Shown here piece by piece: positions 48,901 through 59,109 of a stretch of 64,000 nt of DNA; the first letter of the stretch is position 1; the number at the start of each line of letters is the position of its first letter. The DNA is from Theropithecus gelada (taxonomy: Eukaryota > Chordata > Mammalia > Primates > Cercopithecidae). The notes beneath the pieces were generated by a model. It made no database searches, was not told where the DNA came from, and saw only the letters and a list, made by a program, of their open reading frames with translations. The DNA lies in NCBI RefSeq assembly GCF_003255815.1, contig NC_037682.1, positions 17,987,588 to 18,051,587 on the forward strand, written 5' to 3'. The translations under genes and the position numbers were made by a program.

Positions 48901-51900
48901 CTCCTGCCTCAGCCTCCTGAGTAGCTGGGCCCACAGGCACGTGCCACCAAGCCTGGCTAATTGTATTTTTAGTAGAGACGGGATTTCATCATGTTGGCCA
49001 GGATAGTCTCGAACTCCTAACCTCAGGTCATCTGCCCGCCTCAGCCTCCCAAAGTGCTGGGATTACAGGTGTGAGCCACCACACCAGCAGGTAAAGTGTT
49101 CTTAAACTACCCTTTGTGTACTTGAATATTTAGCTGCAAAATATTAGCTATATATATTTTAGCTGCAAAAAATTCAGCTGCAAACATCTTAACATTTTAT
49201 TTCGGCCGGGCATGGTGGCTCACGCTTGTAATCCCAACGATTTGTAAGGCTGAGGTGGGCAGATCACCTAAGGTCAGGAGTTCGAGACCAGCCTGGCTAA
49301 CATGGTGAAACCCTGTCTCTAATAAAAATACAAAAATTAGCCAGGCCTGGTGGCGGACGCCTGTAATCCCACCTACTAGGGATGCTGAGGCAGGAGAATT
49401 GTTTAACCCAGGAGAGAGAGGTTGCAGTGAGCAGAGATCACACCATTATATTCCAGCCTGGGTGACAAGAGAAAAACAACATCTCAAAAAATATACATAT
49501 TTTATTTTAGAGACACGATCTTGCTATGTCGCTCAGGTCAGAGAGCAGTGGTGTGCAATCATGGCTCCCTGCAGCTTCAAACTCCTAAGCTCAAGCAGTC
49601 CTCCCACCTCTGCCTCCTGAGAAGCTGTGACTACAGCTGCACGCCACTGTGCCTCGCTAATTTTGTTATTTTTGTGTGTGGAGATGGGGGTCTCGCTATG
49701 TTGCCCAGGCTGGTCTCAATCTCCTATCCTCAAGCCATCCTCCTGTCTCAGCCTCCCAAAGTGTTGGGATTACAGGCATGAGCCACCAGGCCCAGCCAGT
49801 GTAACTTTTTTTTGTATAATTTTGGCACCTGTGTAGTGATTCAGCTGCAGATTTGGGGTACAATATTTTGCCAGGGCTTTCTATTTCTCTGTCCATAAGT
49901 CTCCTCTTTTTTTACCACTTTTTTTTGAGGAAGCACATGGTAGAAAATAGGGTTATCATTTTAAAATTAAAAGAATGGGCCAGGCGCAAGACTCCGTCTG
50001 GAAAACAAAAAAAACAAAAAAAAAATTAAATTAAAACAATGCACTGACCTTCATTAGTGCAATGTCATCACTTACAAAGAAGAAATAGGTGGCCAGGTGC
50101 GGTGGCTCACGCCTGTAATCCCAGATTTTGAGAGGCCAAGGTGGGTGAATTGCCTGAGGTCAGGAGTTCGAGATGACTCTGGCCAACATGGCAAAACCCT
50201 ATCTCCACAAAAAATACAAAAATTAGCCAGGCATGGTGGCGGACACCTGTAATTCCAGCTACTTGGGAGGCTGAGGCAGGAGAATCACTTGAACCGGGAG
50301 GCAGACGTTGCAGTGAGCCGAGATTGCACCATTGCACTCCAGCCTGGACAATGGTGTGAGATGTAAGACTCTGTCTCAAAAAAAAAAAAAAAAGAAGAAA
50401 TAGGAGAAATAAGGTCTCTGGCAACTGGGCAAACTTTATGCTTTAAGACTTCAGATATCCTCCAGCTACTCTTATTATTAACCTCTTAATAATGAGTATC
50501 GGAGACTGTATGGTTCTGAATGAAGGTCAGCTTTTTTTTTTTTTTGAGATGGAGTCTCGCTCTGTCGCCCAGGCTGGAGTGCAGTAGCCGGATCTCAGCT
50601 CACTGCAAGCTCCGCCTCCCGGGTTCACGCCATTCTCCTGCCTCAGCCTCCCGAGTAGCTGGGACTACAAACGCCCGCCACCTCGCCCGGCTAGTGTTTT
50701 GTATTTTTTAGTAGAGACGGGGTTTCACCATTTTGGCCAGACTGATCTCAAACTCCTGACCTCACACGATCCACCCACCTCAGCCTCCCAAAGTGCTGGG
50801 ATTACAGGCGTCAGAGCTACCACGCCTAGCCAAGTCACAAATATTTCCAGCCAAGTCACAAATATTTTTAAGGTTTCAAAAAATCCTCAGGTTGAAATAA
50901 TAGTATCTTCATCATGCTATATCAGTAAAACAAATGAGAAAGATAATTGTTTAGTGCTATTAGATGCCAAACACTATAAAGATAGGGCAACATTTTTAAT
51001 CACATTGTAGATAACATCTTCTTTTTTTTGGGGGGGGGGGATGGAGTCTCGCTCTGTCGCCCAGGCTGGAGTGCAGTAGCCGGATCTCGGCTCACTGCAA
51101 GTTCCGCCACCCGGGTTTACACCATTCTCCTGCCTCAGCCTCCCGAGTAGCTGGGACTACAAACGCCCGCCACCTCGCCCGGCTAGTGTTTTGTATTTTT
51201 TTAGTAGAGACGGGGTTTCACCGTGTTAGCCAGGATGGTCTCGATCTCCTGACCTCGTGATCCGCCCGTCTCAGGTTCCCAAAGTGCTGGGATTACAGTC
51301 TTGAGCCATCGCGCCCGACCAGATAACATCTTCTAATAACCATTGTGGAAGATTCCACAAACAAGCCAGTCACATTTAATGAAAGTTATGCTTTAGGCCT
51401 AAACTTCGTTATGAGAGAACTTTGTAGTTCCACCATGATTTCTAACATATGACTAAAAATTACCCCAAATCAGAGCCAAATTAACTCTACAGTTTTATGA
51501 AAAATGTGGGGAGGGGGACGTGTTAAGGGGGTGCTTTTCTTCTTATAGTTGGCAGGGCCTTCATCTGGAATCCTTAACACTGGGAATGCTGACCCATACT
51601 CAGAGCTCAAAGTGCAGAAAGAATGAATGAAATCAGGAAGGCACAGGAAAGTTGCCTTTCAATTTTAGTTTCTGATTTTGTTTACCGAAATAAGAATACA
51701 TTACATTCGTTCACAAAGGAGAAATCAGACTTTGTCAACTTGCACTTTTTTTTTCTTTTTTTTTTTTTTTTTTTTTTGAGATTTTTTCACTCCTGTCGCC
51801 CAAGGCTGGGCTGGAATGCAAGATGTCAGCTCACTGCAACCTCCACCTCCCCGGCTCAAGTGATTCTCCTGCCTTAGCCTCCCAAGTAGCTGGGACTACA

Positions 51901-52636
51901 GGCGCACGCTACCATTCCCGGCTACTTTTTGTATTTTTGTAGAGATGGGGGCCTCGCCATGTTGCCCAGGTTGGTCAGGAACTCCTGGGCTCAAGTGATC
52001 TGCCCGCCTCCTCCTCCCGCCTCCCAAAAGTGCTGGGATTACAGGCGTGAGTCACCGCGCCCGGCCCAACTTGAACTTTTAAACAAACGCCTTTCACAGT
52101 TTCTAGCCTACCTCCAGGTGCCGTTTAGAGGACCAGACTGGAGGCAAAGCAGCTTGGGACGCCTGGCTCTGGGGCATGATGACCTCCCCCAAACTTCTCT
52201 AGCCGTCCCAGGCCCAGGGCGGTGGGCGAGGGGAGCGGGCCCCCGAGCCTGCCCCGCGGCCCGGTCCCTCACCTGTGAAGAGTGGCACAGGAACCTCGTC
52301 TCATACTCCTCGTTCATGGTGATCACCCCGCGCACGTTCTCGTCCTGTACCAGCTGCCGAGGCAAAGAGGTGGCTCAGCAAAGACGGTGGAGACCCCAGC
52401 GGCCCGACGGAGACGGAACGGCGGGGACGGGGCAGGTGCCCTGGCTCCCCGGCCTGGCTCACCTGGCGCGTCAAGCTCCGCAACGGCAGCGCGCCCAGCA
52501 GCACTGTGGGGTCGATGCGGTGGTACCAGTCCCGGTGCGCCCGACCCGGCACCTTCCCGCGGAACAGGGTGTAGAGCAGCGTCGGGTAGAAGAGCACCCG
52601 CGCCAGGCCGGCCTCCAGCAGCGCGGTGGCCGCCAT
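45973..52636 (-). CDS. PTPMT1: PTPMT1, mitochondrial phosphatidylglycerophosphate phosphatase, 4 exons, 201 aa
   Basis: Dual-specificity-type phosphatase of the inner mitochondrial membrane that converts phosphatidylglycerophosphate to phosphatidylglycerol in cardiolipin synthesis. Coding exons (minus strand) are 52463-52636, 52273-52353, 48318-48509 and 45973-46131, all GT-AG, 202 codons with the stop. Residues 1-35 are hydrophobic and basic and serve as the mitochondrial signal (LARVLFYPTLLYTLFRGK). The EEYE loop is at 73-76, the general acid Asp101 in VDMTG, and the P-loop HCKAGRSR carries nucleophile Cys132 and Arg138. The catalytic set is complete. The C-terminus reads GTFDTSKT, differing from GTFVISKT that I recall for human. 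Length matches human. Confidence 0.96.
46182..46470 (+). mobile_element. Young AluYR-type element
   Basis: Near-consensus AluY 50 bp from PTPMT1 exon 4 in the adjoining intron. Flanked by AAAGAAGCAGGTGTCA at 46166-46181 and 46471-46486, with 'GAGATCCGGCC' diagnostic bases. Confidence 0.93.
46820..47116 (-). repeat. AluY
   Basis: Antisense AluY with small deletions. 'AGATGTTTT' flanks it on both sides. Confidence 0.92.
47117..47999. other. PTPMT1: PTPMT1 intron 3, unique part
   Basis: Unique DNA with a probable MIR (+) at about 47725-47915 and no extra exon seen. Confidence 0.45.
48000..48299 (-). repeat. Alu adjoining PTPMT1 exon 3
   Basis: AluJ-like, same strand as the gene, beginning 18 bp after the exon 3 donor at 48317. 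Transcripts that skip this donor would read directly into it. Confidence 0.92.
48803..49088 (-). repeat. Alu
   Basis: Antisense AluS-like in PTPMT1 intron 2. Confidence 0.92.
49204..49500 (+). repeat. Alu, left partner of an inverted pair
   Basis: Sense Alu whose tail runs directly into the T-rich head of the next antisense Alu. Confidence 0.9.
49501..49797 (-). repeat. Alu (AluJ-like), right partner of an inverted pair
   Basis: Antisense Alu abutting 49204-49500 tail to tail with almost no loop. Confidence 0.9.
49978..50027 (+). mobile_element. 50-bp internally deleted Alu insertion
   Basis: Consists of an Alu 5' end (GGCCAGGCGC), a near-complete 3' terminus (AAGACTCCGTCTGG) and an A-rich tail. 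Bounded by AAATTAAAAGAATG at 49964-49977 and the same 14 bp with one change at 50028-50041. Confidence 0.8.
50092..50380 (+). repeat. Alu
   Basis: Sense AluS-like with AAAGAAGAAATAGG flanking it on both sides. Confidence 0.92.
50530..50830 (-). repeat. Chimeric Alu
   Basis: The first 190 bp (right arm and linker) match the young AluYR-like neighbour at 51023, including rare bases ACTACAAACGCCCGCC and GGCTAGTGTTTTG. The remainder is an older AluS-like left arm (TTGGCCAGACTGATCTC). No target duplication is visible. Confidence 0.85.
50828..50867. repeat. 21-bp tandem duplication
   Basis: AGCCAAGTCACAAATATTT occurs at 50828-50846 and 50849-50867, overlapping the 5' end of the chimeric Alu. Confidence 0.9.
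51023..51320 (-). mobile_element. Young AluYR-type element
   Basis: Antisense copy headed by T then G9, with AGATAACATCTTCT at 51009-51022 and 51321-51334. Carries 'GCCGGATCTCGG' diagnostic bases. Confidence 0.92.
51749..52066 (-). repeat. Alu (diverged)
   Basis: Antisense Alu with a 31-base T-rich head in PTPMT1 intron 2, about 210 bp from exon 2. Confidence 0.9.
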
Positions 52637-52900
52637 CCCGCGCCACCCGGCCCGGCGCAGAGGCGACCCATCGGCCCCCGCGCTCACGGTCTGGACCCGC
52701 GAGAAGAGCAGGCGGGTGCCGGGGCGGGGCTGCCAGCTGCACGAGGCCTCTCGCGGGCTCGCACCGGGTGACGGCGGGGCTGGCCTGGAGCCCCGGGGGC
52801 GGGCCGCGGGGCTCTGGAGGAGGGCCCTGCGGTCTCGGGGGAGGGACCGAGGACTCCTGGGCGGGAAACTGGAACCCCGGCCAAGGGAGAGCGCGTCGCG
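52637..52900. promoter_or_regulatory. PTPMT1: PTPMT1 CpG-rich promoter
   Basis: Dense CpG and no TATA box immediately upstream of the PTPMT1 start codon, extending into exon 1 and intron 1. In human an extended CELF1 transcript is recalled to start near here on the opposite strand, so it may be bidirectional; the sequence alone does not prove that. Confidence 0.6.
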
Positions 52901-53419
52901 GGCCAGACACTTGTGAGCCCCGTAGCGTGGGAAACTGAGGCCCTCGCCTGTGGCCGGTGACCTCCTTCCTCCGAGGGAAGGGGTGTGACCCCAGGGGAGG
53001 AGAGCAGGAAGGACACTCCCTCCAACCCTCGACCAGAGAAGGGGGCAGTGACCCTAAGTGCGGGTGTGACCCCACCAAAGGGAAGAAAAGACAAGGAAGA
53101 GGCTGTGTGCCAGGTAGCCCTGAAGAGGAGAGTGGAAGGACTTAGAGCTTTCAAACAGTGGAGCTACCTGGGTGAGGGCCTGATCCCAGGGTGAACAGGG
53201 GACTTGGGCTGAGGTCGCCTTCCTCCTCGCCTACCCGTCCCAGGGCACGGCTCCCTCCATCATCTGACCAAACAGCAGTGTTTACATAGCAGGAAAAAAT
53301 AGGAAAATATGCATTATAATGTATTAATATATCATTAAAAAATTATGAAAAGCTCAAATATGAAACCTGCAATCTACAAAAAGGTAAGTAGAATGGTTGT
53401 AATGCCAGCTATTTACTTT
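52901..53419. other. Unique sequence 5' of PTPMT1
   Basis: Purine-rich, falling G+C content. It repeats a 'GTGACCCC'-like motif (52985, 53049, 53067). No coding frame supported. Confidence 0.4.
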
Positions 53420-53717
53420 TTTGTTGTTTGTTTGTTTTGAGATGGAGTCTCACTCTGTTGCCCAGGCTGGAGTGCAGTCACATGATCTCGGCTCACTGCA
53501 ACCTCCGCCTCCTGGTTCAAGCGATTCTCCTGCCTCAGCCTCCCGAGTAGCTGGGATTACAGGTGTGTGCCACCACACCCAGCTAATTTTTGTTTTTAGT
53601 AAAGATGAGGTTTCACCATGTCAGCCAGGCTGGTCTCGAACTCCTGACCTCAGGTGATCCACCTGCCTCGGCCTCTCAGAGTGCTGGGATTACAGGCATG
53701 AGCCACTCGGTGGGCCT
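53420..53717 (-). repeat. Alu
   Basis: Antisense Alu with a TTTG-rich head. Confidence 0.92.
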
Positions 53718-53756
53718 ATTTATATTTAAATCTTTCTCTGAAACAGGCATCTGGTG

Positions 53757-54232
53757 TTTTTTTTTCTGTTTGTTGTTGTTGAGACAGAGTCTTACTCTGT
53801 GGCCCAGGCTGGTGTGCAGTGGCACTATCTTAGATCACTGCAATCTCTGCCTCCCTGGTTCAAGTGATTCTCCTGCCTCAGCCTCCCTAGTAGCTGGGAC
53901 TACAGGTGTGCACCATCACTCCTGGCTATTTTTGTTTGTTTTTGTTTTTGAGACAAAGTCTCGCTCTGTCACCAGACTGGAGAGTACAGTGGCAAGATCT
54001 TGGCTCACTGCAACCTCCGCCTCCTGGGTTCAAGTGATTCTCCTGCCTCAGCCTCCCAAGTAGCTGGGATTATAAGCACATGCCACCACTCCCAGCTAAT
54101 TTTTATATTTTTAGTAGAGATGGGGTTTCACCATGTTGGCCAGGCTGGTCCCAAACTCCTGACCTCAGGTGATCCATCCCCCTTGGCCTTCCAAAGTGCG
54201 GGGATTACAGGCATGAGCCACCCCACCTGGCC
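53757..54232 (-). repeat. Trimeric Alu (two right arms, one left arm)
   Basis: Right arm 53757-53930, second right arm 53931-54090 and a single left arm to 54232. The whole unit lies between CATCTGGTG at 53748-53756 and 54233-54241. Confidence 0.85.
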
Positions 54233-54261
54233 CATCTGGTGGTTTTAAAAGATTCATTTTC

Positions 54262-54557
54262 TTTTCTTTTTTGAGATGTAGTCTCCTTCTGTTGCCTAGG
54301 CTGGAGTGCAGTAGCGCCATGTCAGCTCACTGCAACCTCCGCCTCCTGGGTACAAGCAATTCTCCTGCCTCAGCCTCCCCAATAGCTGGGACTACAGGTG
54401 CCCACCACTATGCCCGGCTAATTTTTTGTGTGCTTTTAGTAGAGACAGGGTTTCGCCATGTTGGCCGGACTGCTCTCAAACTCCTGACCTCAGGTGATCC
54501 ATCCGCCTTGGTTTCCCAAAGTGCTGGGATTACAGGCATGAGCCACCGCACCCGACC
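54262..54557 (-). repeat. Alu
   Basis: Antisense AluS-like. Confidence 0.92.
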
Positions 54558-54728
54558 TAATTTTAGAATATTTTCATGGCCCTCAAAATAAGCCCCATAT
54601 CCATTAGCAGAGACACCATTTTCTCCCAATCATCCTCCAGCCTTAGGCAAACACTAACCTACTTTCTGACTCTATAGATTTACATGTTTAGCATGTTTAG
54701 GGCATTTCTTCTTTTTACTTTTCTTCTT

Positions 54729-55338
54729 TTTTTTTTTTTCTAGGAAACAGGGTCTCACTGTCACCTAGACTAGAGCGCAGTGGCAGCGTGACCATGACTC
54801 ACTGTAGCCTCGACCTTTTGGGTACAAGCAATCTTCCCACCTCAGCCTCCCAAGGAGTTGAGACTACAGACATGTGCCACGATGCCTGGCTAATTTTTTA
54901 TTATGTGTGGTGATGGGGTCTCACTGTGTTCCCCAAACTGATCTCAGGACTGGGCACAGTGGCTCACTCCTGTAATCCCAGCACTTTGGGAGGTTGAGGC
55001 AGGCAGATCACCAGAGGTCAGGCGTTTGAGACCAGCGTGGTCAACATGGAGAAACCCCATCTCTACTAAAAACATACAAAAATTAGCCAGGTATAATAGT
55101 GGGCGTCTGTAATCCCAGCTACTCGGGAGGCTGAGGCAGGAGAATCACTTGAACCCGGGAGGCAGAGGTTGTGATGAGCCGAGATCACGCCACTGCACTT
55201 CAGCCTGGGTGACACCATGTCAAAAACAAAACAAAACAAAACAAAACAAAGTGATCTTGAATTCCTGGGCTCAAACAATCCTCCCGATTTGGCCTCCCAA
55301 AGTACTGGGATTATAGGTCTGAACTACTGTGTCTAGCC
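54729..55338 (-). repeat. Alu split by an inverted Alu
   Basis: AluJ-like antisense pieces 54729-54947 and 55250-55338 around a sense insertion. 'TGATCT' occurs at both edges. Confidence 0.85.
54948..55249 (+). repeat. Alu nested in an inverted Alu
   Basis: Sense Alu ending in a (CAAAA)n tail at 55221-55249. Confidence 0.88.
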
Positions 55339-55391
55339 TAGTGTATTTCAAATAAATGGAGTCATACAATATGTGTTCTTTGTATCTGGCT

Positions 55392-55690
55392 TCTTCTTTT
55401 TTTTTTTTGAGATAGAGTTTCACTCTTGTTGCCCAGGCTGGAGTGCAATGGTGTGATTTTAGCTCACTGCAACCTCCACCTCCTTGGCTCAAGCAATTCT
55501 CCCACCTCAGCCTCCTGAGTAGCTGGGACCACAGGTGCGCACCACCACACCTGGTGGCAAATTTTTGTATTTTTGGTAGAGATGGGCTTTCACCATATTG
55601 TCCAGGTTGATCTCGAACTACTGGACTCAAGTGATCTTCCTGCTTCAGCCTCTCGAAGTGCTGGCATTGCATGCGTGAGCCACCCCACCC
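55392..55690 (-). repeat. Alu
   Basis: First of three antisense Alus joined head to tail. Confidence 0.92.
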
Positions 55691-55979
55691 TTTTTTTTTT
55701 GAGATGGAGTTTCATTCTTGTCGCCCAGGCTGGAGTGCAATGGCATGATCTCAGCTCACTGCAACCTCCGCCTCCCAGGTTCAAGCAATTCTCCTGTCTC
55801 AGACTCTCTAATAGCTGGGATTACAGGCATGCACCACCACTCCCAACTAATTTTATATTTTTAATAGAGACGGCTTCTCCATGTTGGTCAGCCTGGTCTT
55901 GAATTCCCGACCTCAGGTGAACTGCCCGCCTGGGCCTCCCAAAGTGCTGGGATTACAGGTGTTAGCAACTGCATGTGGC
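55691..55979 (-). repeat. Alu
   Basis: Second of the head-to-tail trio, starting at T11. Confidence 0.92.
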
Positions 55980-56284
55980 CTTTTTTTGTTTTTCTTTTTC
56001 TTTTCCTTTTTTTCAGACGGAGTCTCTCTGTTGCCCAGGCTGGAGTACAATCTTGACTCACTGCAAGCTCCGCCTCCCGGGTTTACACCATTCTCCTGCC
56101 TCAGCCTCCTGAGTAGCTGGGACTACAGGCGCCCGCCACCACATCTGGCTAATTGTTTGTATTTTTAGTAGAGATGGGGTTTCACTGTCTTAGCCAGGAT
56201 GGTCTCAATCTTCTGACCTCATGATCCGCCCATCTCGGCCTCCCATAGTGCTGGGATTACAGGTGTGAGCCACCACGCCCAGCC
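55980..56284 (-). repeat. AluY-like
   Basis: Third of the trio, with a C-interrupted T head. Confidence 0.92.
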
Positions 56285-56405
56285 TTTTTTTCTTAATAGA
56301 TATCTCTTTGCTTAGAGATATCTGTCTTATGCTTAGAATGTTTTCAAGGATCGTCCATGTTGTAGCAAGTATCAGACTGTCCTTCTTTTTATTGCCAAAT
56401 AATAT

Positions 56406-56711
56406 CTTTTTTTTTTTTTTTTTTTTTTTTGAGGTGGAGTCTCACTCTGTTGCCCAGGCTGGAGTGCAGTGGCCAGATCTCAGCTCACTGCAAGCTCCGC
56501 CTCCTGGGTTTACGCCATTCTCCTGCCTCAGCCTCCCGAGTAGCTGGGACTACAGGCGCCCGCCACCTCGCCCGGCTAGTTTTTTGTATTTTTAGTAGAG
56601 ACGGGGTTCCACCGTGTTAGCCAGGATGGTCTTGATCTCCTGACCTCATGATCCGCCCGTCTCGGCCTCCCAAAGTGCTGGGATTACAGGCTTGAGCCAC
56701 CGCGCCCGGCC
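56406..56711 (-). mobile_element. Young AluYR-type element
   Basis: Antisense copy with 'GGCCAGATCTCAGC' and GCCAAATAATAT at 56394-56405 and 56712-56723. It interrupts the L1 fragment. Confidence 0.92.
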
Positions 56712-57079
56712 GCCAAATAATATTTCAATATATGGACAGACCACATGTTTTTATCCGTTTATCAGTTGATGGATATTTGAGTTGTTTCCATTTTTGGCTA
56801 TGTTGAACAATGCTGCTGGGAACATCTGCATACAACTTCTGGACATAGGTTTTCATTTCTTTTGTATATTTGACTAATCATGGAATTGTGAGGTTATAGA
56901 GTATTAGTATGTTTAACCTTTAGAAGAACTGTCAGTTTTCCAAAGTGACTGCACCTTTTTGCATTCCCACCAGGAGAGTATGGAGGGTTCCAATGTTGCC
57001 ATGCCACATGGTCGCCAACACTTATTATCTGTCTTTCATTATAGCCATTTTAGTGGGTGTGGTGTTTCTTTGTGAAATA

Positions 57080-57374
57080 AACTTTTTTTTTTTGAGACGG
57101 AGTCTCGCTTTGTTGCCCAGACTGGAGTGCAGTGGCGTGGTCTTGGCTCACTGCAAGCTCTGCCTCCTGGGTTCACGCCATTCTCCTGCCTCAGCCTCCC
57201 GAGTAGCTGGGACTATGGGCGCCCGCCACCACGCCCGGCTTATTTTTTGTATTTTTGGTAGAGACGGGGTTTCTCTGTGTTAGCCAGGATGGTCTCAATC
57301 TCCTGACCTCGTGATCCACCCGCGTTGGCCTCCCAAAATGCTGGGATTACAGGCCTGAGCCACTGCGCCCGGCC
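57080..57374 (-). repeat. AluY
   Basis: Near-consensus antisense AluY with 'AATAAACTTTT' on both sides, inserted in the L1. Confidence 0.92.
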
Positions 57375-57799
57375 AGGAATAAACTTTTAAATGTGGAATA
57401 ATTTAGATGCACAGAAAGGTTTTAAAAATAGTACTGAGAGTCCATTATGTCCTTCCCCCTCCAATGTTAACATTTTTTTTGGTAACAGCTTTATTGAGGT
57501 ATAATGCATATGCCTTGTCACCCTCCTAACTATACAATTCAGTGTTTATTAATATACTCACAGGGTTGCACAACCATCACCAATATCTAATTTTAGAAAA
57601 TTTCATCATCCCAAAAAGAAATCCTATACCCATTAGCAATCATTCCCCATTCCCTCATTCCCTGACAACCACGAATTGACTTTCTGTCTCAGTGGACCTG
57701 CCTATTCCAAACATTTCATATACATGGATCATACAACATGTGGTCTTTTTATATTCATGTACACATATTGATAAAGGTCATTATAACTATATAGAGAAA

Positions 57800-57860
57800 A
57801 TGTTTTGTTTTTTGTTTTTGAGACAGAGTCTCACCTGTCACCCAGGCTGGAGTGCAGTGA
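57800..57860 (-). repeat. Alu 3'-end fragment
   Basis: Antisense Alu that stops after 'GGAGTGCAGTGATG' and gives way to AT-rich DNA. Confidence 0.85.
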
Positions 57861-58215
57861 TGTGTACATTATATAATATGTATATTATATATGATATGTA
57901 TATTATAAATTATGTGTTATGTTATATGTATATTATATATGTATATGCATATTATATATGTATATTATATATTGTATGTACATTATATATGTATATTATA
58001 TATTGTATGTACATTATATATTGTATGTCATATGTATGTTATATAGTATGCATGTTATATATTATATAGAATGCATATTATATATAGAATGCATTATATA
58101 TTACATATAGTATGTATATTATACATTATATATAGTATGTATATTATACATTATATATAGTGTGTATATTATACATTATATATAGTGTGTATATTATATA
58201 TTTTATATATATATA
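57861..58215. repeat. AT-rich minisatellite
   Basis: About 355 bp almost wholly of TATAT/GTATAT units. Its distal half is a higher-order 25-mer (TATATTATACATTATATATA plus GTGTG or GTATG) repeated about four times. Open frames here are low-complexity artefacts. Confidence 0.9.
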
Positions 58216-58470
58216 AAATCAGAAAGTCTGCATTTTGGTAAAATAATGGATCTAGTTAATAGCCATCAATGGATAAAAGCATTAGATGAAACACTTATAG
58301 GAAACGACCACAGAGGGATCAGGCTGAGGCCACCTCAACCACGGATGAGTCTGTGTCACTAAAAACAGGACAGACAACCTGACATCATAGGCTATAGGCC
58401 CCCAGATGTGATGCAGTGCGATGCTCGCAGCACCACCTGAATATAACCAGGCCTTAAGAGTTTTCTTTCT
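58216..58470. other. Unique sequence
   Basis: Short non-Alu stretch without a coding signal. Confidence 0.4.
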
Positions 58471-58764
58471 GGCCAGGCGCGGTGGCTCACACCTATAATT
58501 CCAACACTTTCGGAGGCTGAGGCGGGCAGATCACCTGAGGTTAGGAGTTCAAGACTAGTCTGGCCAACATGGAGAAACCCTGTCTCTACTAAAAATACAA
58601 AAAATTAGCTGGGCATGGTGGTGGGTACAGGTAATCCCAGCTACTCGGGAGGATGAGGCAAGAGAATTGCTTGAACCCGGGAGGTGGAATTTGCGGTGAG
58701 CTGATATTGCACCATTGCACTCCAGCCTGGGCAGCAAGAGTGAAATTCCGTCTCAAAAAAAAAA
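58471..58764 (+). repeat. Alu
   Basis: Sense Alu flanked by AAGAGTTTTCTTT on both sides. Confidence 0.92.
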
Positions 58765-58794
58765 GAGTTTTCTTTTTTTCTTTTAGAGACAAGG

Positions 58795-59093
58795 GCAGGG
58801 CGAGGTGGCATGTGCCTGTAGTCCCAACTACTCGGGAGGCTGAGGTAGGGGAATCACTTGAGTCCAGAAGTTCTGGGCTATAGTGCACTATGTCAATCAG
58901 GTGTCTGCACTAAGTTCAGCATCAACATCATGACCTCCAGAGAGTGGGGGACCACCAGGTTACCTAAGCAGTGGTGAACCATTTCAGGCTGGAAATGGAA
59001 CAGGTCAAAAATCCCGTGCTGATCTGTAGTGGAATCATGCCTGTGAAAAGTCACTGCACACGAGCCTGGGCAATATAGCAAGATCTTGTCTCT
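58795..59093 (+). pseudogene. 7SL (SRP) RNA pseudogene, full length
   Basis: A 299-nt copy colinear with 7SL RNA from its 5' end (GCAGGGCGAGGTGGCATGTG) through the S domain, which Alu elements lack ('GGGGGACCACCAGGTTACC', 'CAGGTCAAAAATCCCGTGCT', 'GATCTGTAGTGGAATCATGC'), to the 3' end ('GAGCCTGGGCAATATAGC'). An A-rich tail follows. Scattered substitutions, including in the S domain, and the A tail indicate a retroposed pseudogene and not an active SRP RNA gene. Confidence 0.93.
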
Positions 59094-59109
59094 TTAAAAA
59101 GAAAAACAG

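Larger units (their letters stand above)
54560..57790 (-). repeat. L1 3' region broken up by Alu insertions
   Basis: Antisense L1M-like pieces: 54590-54720; 55339-55391 ('ATGGAGTCATACAATATG'); 56300-56400 ('TTTCAAGGATCGTCCATGTT'); 56712-57070 ('TTATCAGTTGATGGATATTT', 'CATTCCCACCAGGAG', 'CGCCAACACTTATTATCTGT'). A second copy of its 3' end follows at 57475-57790 ('AGCTTTATTGAGGTATAATG', 'GCACAACCATCACCAATATC'). Confidence 0.75.

Noticed and set aside
52282..53078. 218- and 251-codon frames around PTPMT1 exons 1-2
   Set aside because: GC-island shadows of the PTPMT1 exons with no domain; the spliced PTPMT1 frame explains the conserved sequence.
57692..58110. Tyr/Ile-rich frames of 60-125 codons
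   Set aside because: Translation of a TA-rich minisatellite.
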